Below, one piece after another: positions 37,302-64,000 of a stretch of DNA of 64,000 nucleotides. The notes beneath the pieces are model-generated. The model did no database searches. It worked only from the letters and a program-made list of their open reading frames with translations, and was not told the DNA's origin. This stretch comes from Bugula neritina (Eukaryota > Bryozoa > Gymnolaemata > Cheilostomatida > Bugulidae): positions 7,121,241 to 7,185,240 of the forward strand of contig OZ037768.1 in NCBI GenBank assembly GCA_964035545.1, given 5' to 3'. A program made the position numbers and the translations under genes. How positions within the stretch are numbered: position 1 is the stretch's first letter; every line of letters begins with the position of its first letter.

Positions 37302-38856
37302 ATGGAGGTTCTAAGAGATATTTATTATTTCAGTATTCCTTTATTGCAAACGATATGTGTACTTTTATTACCTTTTTGCATCTACTGCTTGATTATGAAG
37401 ATGGGTGCTGCAGAGACTTTTGTGTACCCGTAAGTTGATTTGATTATTTTTGAGATAATTGAAGTCAATAGGCTTTATTGATCATTTAATATTTATTTAT
37501 AATTTAAGAAACAACTTATTGTATTGAGTGCATGTCTCCACTATCGAGCAATTAAGCCTTTAAGTATGAAAGACATTTTAAGTGGGTTAAGCCTTAGACC
37601 ATGCTTGCAACATGTTCTGGGAGTTCTTACTGTAGCTCAGGAGTAATTGTGCTCAGATACTCTTCCTGGCATCAATATAGACCTTAAATACTATAGGCTA
37701 GCTACAGCTGCTACCTCCATCTATTAATGTAGTATTATCGATAGTTTTAAGAGTATAGTCTCTTACTTTATGAATGCTGTATATTTCAACTGTAAAAAGT
37801 TACTGAGCAAACATGTAGCATTGCAACTTCAGCTAAGTAGACATAAGCTAAGTGTAAATAATACTTTTTAGATTGACAAGTCATGGATCTGCTGGGGTGA
37901 TAGGAGATGAGGTGGTAGAGAAGGATGATGATAACTTTAAGGAGAGAGAAGATAATGAAACAGAAAGAAGTAAGAGTAAGAGAGGACTCATTGAGACAAA
38001 GCCAAGGGAGGGAGAAAAGGAAAATGGGAAGCAGGACAAAATGAATTTGAAGAGCACTGATGAAGGAGGGACAGTGAAAGTAAGAGAGAATGGTAATGCT
38101 AAAGACAGGCTTGCTCAAAAAGATACTGAAGTTGCAATTGAGAAAGTAGTGGCTGAGAAGGAGAATAAAGCAAAGCTAGATGATGGGGCCGTTGAGAAAG
38201 GAAGGCGTGAAAAGATATACGAGGAGGGAGTGAATTATGAAATCAAAGAAGTGAAGGATAAAAGTGAAGTTTTAAATAAGGAGAAAGTTGACTTGGAGAA
38301 AGACGAAGATAAGCAGAATGGCAAAATAATAATGGAAGTAGAAATTGGTAAGGAAATTGTGGAGAAAGAAGTGACGGAGCAGACCATTGGAAAAGCTGAT
38401 ATGGCAGCAGTTGAAAATGTAAACAAGCTAGAGCTTCCTGGAAATGTACCAGCAGTGAAGAAAGTAGAAACTGAACAGGCAGAAGGTGATAGAGCTATGG
38501 CAGAAGTCAGTGGTATTGAGAAAGGAGAGGAGGGTAACAGAATGATAAAGAGAGCTAATGAACCTGAGTTGGCAGCTGAAGAGGAAATCAATACTAATGT
38601 ATATAATAATGGTGAGTTAGTGCTCAACATAGATACATACACCTTATTGTCTTTATTTAGCACCTCAAGATTATTTAATATCTTGTTGTACAATGATTGG
38701 CCTGTGCTGTATAAAGTATGACGACTATAAGCAACACTGACAACCCTTTCTGTTGTAGGAGAAAGAGTGGCTGAAGAGAGCAGCTCTCAAAGAAGCAGAT
38801 TCGCAAGATTTATGCGAAGGATATGCTGTTGTTGCGCCCCAGAGAGAGACGAATAA
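37302..38856 (+). CDS. Membrane-anchored, Lys/Glu-rich protein with a C-terminal CCCC motif
   Basis: Three exons (37302-37429, 37872-38611, 38759-38856) join in phase to 321 residues and end at TAA, with AATAAA at 38912-38917. Residues about 10-36 form one hydrophobic segment (IPLLQTICVLLLPFCIYCLI) near the N-terminus, suggesting a signal anchor. Residues about 60-280 are highly charged (EK-rich, with repeats such as VEKE), likely disordered or single helix. The C-terminus is basic and ends RRICCCCAPERDE, a likely palmitoylation or membrane-contact site. I recognise no family. The E/K-rich bias and lack of a domain make function unknown; splice consistency supports a real gene. Confidence 0.7.
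37575..37690 (-). mobile_element. Diverged SINE fragment (body without tRNA head)
   Basis: It lies in the first intron of the Lys/Glu-rich protein gene. By eye it matches the middle part of the SINE at 36030-36236: the AAGTGGGTTAAGCCTTAGA and AGGAGTAATTGTG segments, then a CTTCCTGGCATCA segment, in the same order and strand. Confidence 0.5.
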
Positions 38857-39138
38857 ATTCTGTGTGCGTCAATGTGTATCTATAATCTATTTTTGTTAAT
38901 ATGTTAATTATAATAAACATATACATTATAATACAATGTATATTATGCTAACTATTTTTTTAATAAAATGCAGAAAATATGATCATCACCGTGAATGTTT
39001 ACTGTTTATTGGCAATGGACACTATGGTAGTATGCAATAAAAATAACATATCATGAATAGAGTACATGAAATATTTAAAAAGTTGATATGATTATGTCTA
39101 TGTACGAATAATTCTGTTTAAAGAAATAAGCCAAGTTG

Positions 39139-39700
39139 TCATAACAATCTAATCAATTCTGCTCTCGCTATACTAACTATAGTATTGAAATCACAGCCTA
39201 TGAGAGACCTCAAGTATTTTCGCACTTTACCCCACACATTGGGGGGATAATTTGGACTGGCAATACCTGCAAAGCAATATTACATATTTTATTACAATAA
39301 AATGAGATTAGTAGATAATAATTACATATAAAACTTTATGAGATGGCTGCTGAGAACAATTAGTACACTGTAATTGGGCAGCTTTAGGTTCCAGAAATTG
39401 TATATTTATAATTGATGGGACAACTCTTAAAATAGAAACGGTACTTAGCTTGTATCTACAGCAGTTTTAAAAAAATGCTGCCCAACTATAGCTGAACACT
39501 GTTGCTAATTAACAATTTAAAGTAATGCTTGAAACATCAAGTGCCTCCAAGTACCTCCAAACACTTTAGGACCAAAGGCTTTACTTACCAGACAATATCT
39601 TAGCAACATCTCTACCAGTAAAATCATAGTCAGAGCTGTACGTGCCAATGAAACTGGAGACTTGGGAAAGTATTAATTCTTTTCCCTGAATGTCTAAAGT
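39139..39700 (-). CDS. RECQL4: RECQL4-like C-terminal exons (gene end or fragment)
   Basis: Two minus-strand exons, 39700-39589 and 39266-39139, join in phase 1 and end in TGA. The 79-residue product contains FTGRDVAKILSG followed by IASPNYPPNVWGKVRKYL. This resembles the extreme C-terminus of the RecQ4 DNA helicase (a FSSRAVARIFHG-type segment, then GI-SP-YP-QVYG). Splice sites are good (CTTTGCAG acceptor, GTAAGT donor). I could not find the preceding exons on the minus strand between 39702 and the next gene; a MITE lies just upstream. It may be the end of a gene with distant exons, or an orphan fragment. Naming rests on remembered family features only. Confidence 0.5.
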
Positions 39701-39805
39701 CTACAACATACCAACATAATATTCATATGCAAGATGCAATTATTATATACTGTATATTTTGTAACAAAGTTTTGTATAATATAATTTCACACCTAGAGTC
39801 TAGAC

Positions 39806-40148
39806 CAGTGCTGTCCAACAGGCCACCCCAGAGCCAGATGTGGCTCTAGCCTACATTTATGTGGCCCTCAAAGGCATAAAACTAAAATTATTTTTTTACA
39901 GTATACATGAATTAGATAGAAAAACCATTTTTTAAATGTCTTTTTTATACACATGCTATAAAACATGGAGCCTGCATTGACTATTGGGACTTCATTGTGC
40001 AATGATTCATAAGAATTTGGAATAAAATAATTTGAAAAATACTGTCGCTGTGGCCCCCAGCTCAAGCTGCAGAAGTTTACAATGTGGCCCTCACCACCGA
40101 AATATTCCCTTTCAGTGGCCCTCACTCTGAAAAGGTTGGACACTCCTA
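39806..40148. mobile_element. hAT-like MITE, 343 bp
   Basis: The left end starts CAGTGCTGTCCAAC and the right end has the inverted GTTGGACACTCC. Imperfect 8-bp flanks (GTCTAGAC and TTCTAGAT, sharing TCTAGA) fit the 8-bp target duplication of hAT elements. Internal GTGGCCCTC repeats are also typical of such elements. A minus-strand ORF inside it resembles no transposase. Confidence 0.7.
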
Positions 40149-40689
40149 TTCTAGATTATATAATTTATAATGCATCTGTTCACTTTAATGTTTGCTGAGA
40201 GAAGCAAGTGACATTTTCTGCTAAATGTGAAGACAGTGTTTACAAAACTTATAAATCACCTCCCTGCACAGATATCCAACTCATCAGTTTCATTATACAG
40301 TGATGCCTTTGCAACAGCCAAGGAAAAATTGCAGTATCAGTCTTTGTTATACCAGCTGTTACTAAATTTTGAATTTTTTACTTTGTATCCTATGCAGCTA
40401 AATCTAACTTTTGACATATTGCATAGCATTGCATAGCCTAGTTGTAGCTTGTATACTCATGATCCGTAAATTAATTCATTGTTTGTTATAGAATTTCAAA
40501 GTTTGACAGCTGTTATAGGTTAGATTATTGCATTTGACATTGACAGCTTGGAATGTCATGTTACATATACCACAGCAGTTGAATGAATGCAGAACTGCGA
40601 ACCTGGCAAGATTTAGAGCAATGTTGCCAATAATAATATGCTCTGTTTCATTTGCTGTATAACCTGCAAGCTACCTGCATAGTCCTACT
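40149..40689. other. Region upstream of the second dioxygenase gene
   Basis: It is AT-rich. One 69-codon plus-strand ORF (40227-40436) has no recognisable domain. No core promoter, RNA gene or repeat was identified. Confidence 0.55.
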
Positions 40690-43600
40690 ATGGCTGCTCT
40701 TAAAGGTAAGTCTATACTAATCAAACTCGGCCAATTGACTGTGAATTGCATTATAACAACAACATACCACACTGTCAGCTAACCCGTCTATGTAATTTTG
40801 ACTCTATAGTACTTTTACAATATAAATGAGCAAGTTGAAGAATTGAGGCGTTGATTACTAAGTTTTAGCATTTAATGTGTAGAAGCATCGACTTTCTTGT
40901 AGCATTAGTATTATTGTATACTTGCAATATTTCTGGCAGCCAATTGGTACCAGAAGGTCTTCATGAGTATGTACCATGCAGTACCGGTCAGCTCTGTTGA
41001 GTATACTTTAAAATTTCTCCCTAAGTCCCAATAAGTCATTGCCTGAGCAAAATCATTGTTATGTTATATCATAGCCTTATACATAATTTTATGTCAAGGA
41101 GCTACTGACTGCTGATTAGTTCAAGCAGTACAAGTAAGTTATTATCATGTTAATAAATAAAATACTTTATTTCATTTGAAATTATAATGAACATAAATGC
41201 ACCATTGAAGCATTTTTCAAGTGTTTGATTAGAAAATTTTACACGCAGCATGTTCCCCACTAACTACCTTGAGTTGTCATAAAGATATTAAAGAGCAATA
41301 AACAGAAAACATGTCATACTGTTATGCTTTTTTGATATATATTTTCATATACATTGCATGACCTTATCTCGTAGAGTTCAACTTTGTACAAGGAGAGCAA
41401 CTTGAGGTTTCTCCTGAAATGCTAGAAGCCTGGAGGACAGACGGAGCATTTATTGTGAGGTAGATTGATGATTGTAAACCTTCTTTTACCATCTATAATC
41501 AAATTATTTGTATTTTATTATATTATCATTGTAATAATATATAGCTTCAGTGGTAATTTATTGTGATATTATTTCATTTAATGACTTGCAGTCAGTTACC
41601 AAGATGCAACGAAACTCTCTTGCTGAGCTTACACTGTGAAAGGTGTGCACATCGTTCCATCAGCTTCAAACTGCAGTCTATGGTTTTCAATTTTGTAGAA
41701 ATTTTATTCTAGAAAATGAGATGAAGTTGTTGAGGAAAAACTTAGAGTGTGATGCAATCAGGAGTGCTGCTTACGATGTGAGAGTTATTACATAATAATG
41801 TAGCACCGCGTCTTCTAAGGTTACCATTAGTTTGGAAACTTTTGTAAGCTGAGAATTTACAGCGCTTATTTAATTGTTTAAAGGCTAAAAAGCTAAAAAG
41901 CCCTTGTCATCAGGGATTCTCACAGGAATAAGGGCTTTACCATACTAAAAACCTTTAAAAATTATTTGAAGCATGAAAAGATTGACGGTTTGTAACATGT
42001 AGAGCTTGTAAATATTAGACATATACAAAATTTAATTTCTCAAGTATATATGTATTTTTTGCTTAAAGTTATAGTGGAAGAAAACAGTAAACCACAACAG
42101 ATAGATATGTGGTTGTAGTTTGTGCAACTTACATAATGTCTGTATTATTTTAGTAGCTGGTACCATTTGACTTTCTCATTGTATGAGTGCAGTATATGTT
42201 GTGCAAATAGACTATAAAGAACAGGCATACATAGTTTGAGAATAGCTCACATTGATGCTCTGGTAGATAGATGATGGCACAAAGAACACCAAAAGCAGAC
42301 TTGTTATCTGGAACCAGCCAGGAAATGATGTTTCTGGTATCATTGCAAGAAGTGAGAAGGTGGTTCGAACGACTGAAAAGGTTTGTGGGATGAATTTGGA
42401 TACATTCTTGCGAAATGAAACAAAGCAGTGCTTATCAAAGGCTATATTATATGTATAAAGTCTAAACTTTATGGTACACTTTTAGTAGGTTAAAATTTGT
42501 AAAGGTCATTTATTCTTGGAATTTTTATGCATTGTGTCTTTAAATAGGAAATTATACATGCATGGACAAGTTACAGGTTTTACCAATATTAGATTTTTTC
42601 AAAATCAAACAACCAGTTAGGAGTGTTTTAATGTTAATTTAAACTTTATTATTTCTCTGTTCAATGGCAAAACAGTAAATATTTAAAAAGATTGCAAACA
42701 TAAAAGTTATTGACTTCAACAGTATAATGTATATCCCACACAAATAAATAAAAAAGCCATGTGTATTTCAGTGTGAGATTTTTATGTGAATATTTCTATC
42801 TTAGCACTGTTAATTTTGTGTTAAACCTTTAAAAGGTGTTGAGCTATAAGCCAGCACAGTTTCATGTGAATCTATGTTTGACATCCACCAGCTTCTAGGT
42901 GGGGAAGTGTTCCATTATCACACTAAGCTCATACCCAAACAGCCACGCACTGGCGGAGTATTTCAATGGCACCAGGACTATGGCTACTGGTATAAAAATG
43001 GCAATCTCACTCCAGACATAAATACAGTTTATATTGCTATTGACAGATGTGACACCGAAAATGGATGCATTGAGGTTTGGTTTATCTAAGATTTGTTTCA
43101 TATTTGTACAAGCAAAACATAGGAATGAGTATTGCAAGGTTATGTTTATGGCAGGCTGACATATATATAGATGTAAACTAAAATGAATTACAAAATAATA
43201 TCCGATATAGTTGACCTTATAAATCAATTAGAAAGCATTGGTTAAAACTGTGTAGTTTGTTTCTTCAAATCGCTTATAAACTAATTGTCACCAGTATTGG
43301 CAGTTTGTTTAAAACTTTAAATCAACTGACATGTTTGTGATTCCTAAAAATGTGTGTTGTAGATTATGCCAGGTTCCCACAGGTGTGGCCGTATTGATCA
43401 TGGACCAATAGGAGGCCAGCAAGGGGCAAATCTTGAACGTGTTGAGTTGTTGAAAACTCGATTTTCTACAATTCCAGTTATTTTGAATTCAGGTAACAAA
43501 ATTTTCTAACATTGGCTTGTAACATATGTTTTTAGTTAGATAAAATGCATTATCAATAAACACGTGTGATCATGAGCAATTTTTGTGTTTTACCTACTCC

Positions 43601-44738
43601 TAACTTTAGTATATTGATTGTTGCTATATAAGCTAAATTATAGGAGTTTTCTATTTTATTGTATATTACTGTACTTCTCAGGTGATACCATGTTTTTCCA
43701 AAGCAATATTGTGCACAAGAGTAACGCTAATAACAGCGAAAGAAGGCGCTGGGCTCTGCTCTGCTCGTATAACTTGAAGGAAAATGAGTCATCTATAAAG
43801 CACCATCACAGTCCATACGTTCCTCTCGATGTTGTAAGTTTTTTAATAGTAATAATGCTTTTCTTACAGCATTGTTAACATGTTCTATTATCTGTCAGAC
43901 ATTTGCCCGTGAGATTGAGTGCTAGCGTACTAAAACATATCTTCATATAAAACATGGCAATGCAGTCATGCAAACGCAACACACCATTTGAACACATTCC
44001 AGTAAGCATCAATGTAATAATTAGTGAATTAATCTAATTCCAGTAACATTATGTGTCTGTGGATAGGTCAGCCTTGAATACATAAATTAAAAGAAGATCA
44101 GCAGTTCTTAGTAAAGATATAATTAAAAGATGTCCGAGAAGTCAGCGAAACTGATAAGCAGGAAATTTCCTTTTGTAACACACCCATAATACCTAATGTT
44201 GAGTTTAGCCTACATATTTAAGCCAAGCTTGTTGTCTTCTCCATTTGTTTTGACAGTTTTGTAAACTTTATTACACCTTTTGACCCAAGGTGACGGAGAT
44301 GTTTATGGAAATTGTCTTTTGAGAGACTTAGATTATGTATCTCATTAGGAGATTGCAAGGATGTCTGGCTGAATAAGCTTATAGCTTACATAAATAAATA
44401 TATTTTGCAATAACTTTCTCATTAGATGTGTGCTTAAAATAAAGCAAATACCGTTGTTTTGTTGAGCACACAATATTGTGATGCAATAGGACGAGCAGCA
44501 TTTGAACATATTCTTAGCTATATTTGGTGCATATAGAGAGTATTGGAAGCAGTTTGGTTATTCAAATCTATTCCCTAAAATAGAGATGAACTAATCTCTG
44601 CTACAGGTGCCTGATTCGGCCATATTGGAATGTACAAACTTTGATGATGTGAGCGGAAAGGAGTTTATTGATGCAAAGAGTGATAAAACTGTTGGGAAGA
44701 CTAAATATATTAGCGACGAAGATAAAGAAAAAATGTGA
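40690..44738 (+). CDS. PhyH-family 2-oxoglutarate/Fe(II) oxygenase, copy 2
   Basis: Eight exons (40690-40705, 41375-41459, 41699-41777, 42267-42380, 42892-43074, 43363-43492, 43682-43833, 44607-44738) have exactly the same lengths and phases as copy 1 and also give 296 residues. The HxD motif (FQWHQDYGYWYKNG), distal His (NIVHKSNAN) and Arg (ERRRW) are intact. One visible difference is FFQSN where copy 1 has FFHCN, next to the active site. The C-terminal 40 residues are the most diverged part. The two copies are a tandem duplication in the same direction. AATAAA lies at 45096-45101. Substrate is unknown. Confidence 0.88.
41885..41940 (+). mobile_element. SINE 3'-end fragment in an intron
   Basis: The segment AAAAGCCCTTGTCATCAGGG followed by ATTCTCACAGGAATA matches the 3' part of the SINE copy at 51970-52175. 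It lies in an intron of the second dioxygenase gene. The rest of the SINE is missing. Confidence 0.5.
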
Positions 44739-45494
44739 CATGATGAAGCTTCTTCATACATTATGTCTACTTAGAGTCTACAAGCAATGCTTCAACACAA
44801 GGGAAGATAACTTTAGTTATATAGTACTAATTTTATTATTATGCATTACAACATCGTTATTGCAAGTTTTATCTGCAACAGCTGCACAACTTATAAAATG
44901 CAGCAATTAAGTCAATGAGACTTTTATACAACCACGTTGTTGAAACCTAATGGATAAAGTATGGTACACCTGTTTAATTCATGTATATGCTTGTCGCAAT
45001 GCAAACTATAGTCACTACAACTTTATCTTGAAATTACTAGGTCTGTCACCTTTTTCCAAAAGATATCAAAACTCAAATTAGAAGCAATACCAAGTAATAA
45101 AGGAGCTACTTTGTTTCACATAATGAAAACATGGAGGGCAGCCTAGTTCGACTTTTTAAAAACTTTTTCCAAAGTCTGCAAAGTAAAATTAACTTGACGT
45201 TGAAAATGCTGTAGTGAGTAAAAAATTATTTCTACAAAATTTCGTTTATAGCATATTATATATATTTTATTCATATAAATAAATAGCTCAAACAGTAATA
45301 GTACTTGACAGAGATATTACACAACCTTCAAAGCACAATCAAAAAAGGCTTATTAATACTTCAAAAATATTATTCATTACACATTTAATATACTGTTACA
45401 GCATAAAAACTAAAACTCATGCAACTCTTACACACTATAATATGAGTCATAAATCCAGTTACTAATATCAAATAGGTGAGTGCCAGAGTAAGCC
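44739..45494. other. Convergent 3' ends of dioxygenase copy 2 and the EFCAB5-like gene
   Basis: The plus-strand gene has AATAAA at 45096-45101. The minus-strand gene has AATAAA on its own strand at 45266-45271, 224 nt past its stop. The two transcripts therefore probably end within about 165 bp of each other. No other feature is seen. Confidence 0.6.
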
Positions 45495-63872
<18,378 letters not shown>

Positions 63873-64000
63873 CTGCATTAACATTTGACACGTAAAATGT
63901 TATGTAAAAATGAAAATAGATGAAAAGACTAGCGTAAGATTAGCAAGGTTTGGTAGTAAAAACCGTTTAAAAACTTTTGAATTAGTGAAAGTTTACACCC

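Noticed and set aside
37786-38693. Minus-strand ORFs of 110 and 152 codons opposite the Lys/Glu-rich gene
   Set aside because: They mirror the GAA/AAG-rich sense codons (Ser/Phe/Leu-rich antisense), a typical shadow effect.
39868-40143. Minus-strand 91-codon ORF
   Set aside because: It lies within the hAT-like MITE and shows no transposase or other domain; it looks like chance.
40227-40436. Plus-strand 69-codon ORF upstream of dioxygenase copy 2
   Set aside because: The middle looks slightly protein-like, but I see no family, no splice context and no link to the downstream gene.
31510-44738. Naming the dioxygenases PHYHD1
   Set aside because: The active-site context (WHQDYGYWYKNG) is PhyH-family but does not match what I recall of PHYHD1, so no symbol is given.

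Overview
This is animal nuclear DNA. It is AT-rich, its genes are split by short GT-AG introns, and it carries an LTR retrotransposon, tRNA-derived SINEs and MITEs. The gene set (a titin/twitchin-type muscle protein, a ciliary EF-hand/GAF protein, PhyH-type dioxygenases, a GAPR-1-like CAP protein) fits an invertebrate bilaterian. A lophotrochozoan such as a mollusc is my inference; no marker in the window settles the phylum. No bacterial gene organisation and no CRISPR array was seen.

Layout. Positions 1-29961 (+) are the 3' part of a giant Ig/Fn3 gene. I resolve 40 exons that join in frame into about 5,430 codons: 25 Fn3 domains, 19 complete Ig domains plus the end of another, a 1,089-codon basic, proline-rich unique exon, three last Fn3 domains and a serine-rich tail. 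No kinase domain is present. The domains follow a 10-module super-repeat: three Fn3, two Ig, two Fn3, three Ig. A two-exon GAPR-1-like CAP gene lies on the opposite strand inside one intron (6906-8304). Next come two paralogous PhyH-family 2-oxoglutarate/Fe(II) oxygenase genes with the same eight-exon structure (31510-34426 and 40690-44738, +). Between them are a three-exon gene for a lysine/glutamate-rich membrane-anchored protein (37302-38856, +), two exons resembling the C-terminus of RECQL4 on the minus strand (39139-39700), and a hAT-like MITE (39806-40148).

From 45495 to the right edge the minus strand carries an EFCAB5-like gene. Its 23 visible exons give 1,247 residues with an EF-hand and two tandem GAF-like domains; the 5' end lies outside the window. 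One of its introns contains a structurally complete Ty3/gypsy element (55893-63339) in antisense orientation. Its two 305-bp LTRs look identical, so insertion was recent. The element encodes Gag and Pol in one frame separated by a single stop codon, plus a third ORF with C2H2-type zinc-finger remnants and a C-terminal coiled coil, which is unusual for Ty3/gypsy. It sits 9 nt from the host splice donor.

The genes do not form an operon-like or pathway unit. The titin-like gene belongs to muscle, the EFCAB5-like gene to cilia or flagella, and the two dioxygenases are a local duplication. Exon limits were set by eye from splice consensus, reading-frame phase and homology between repeats. Every multi-exon model reported as a complete run joins with consistent phase, but none has transcript support here.
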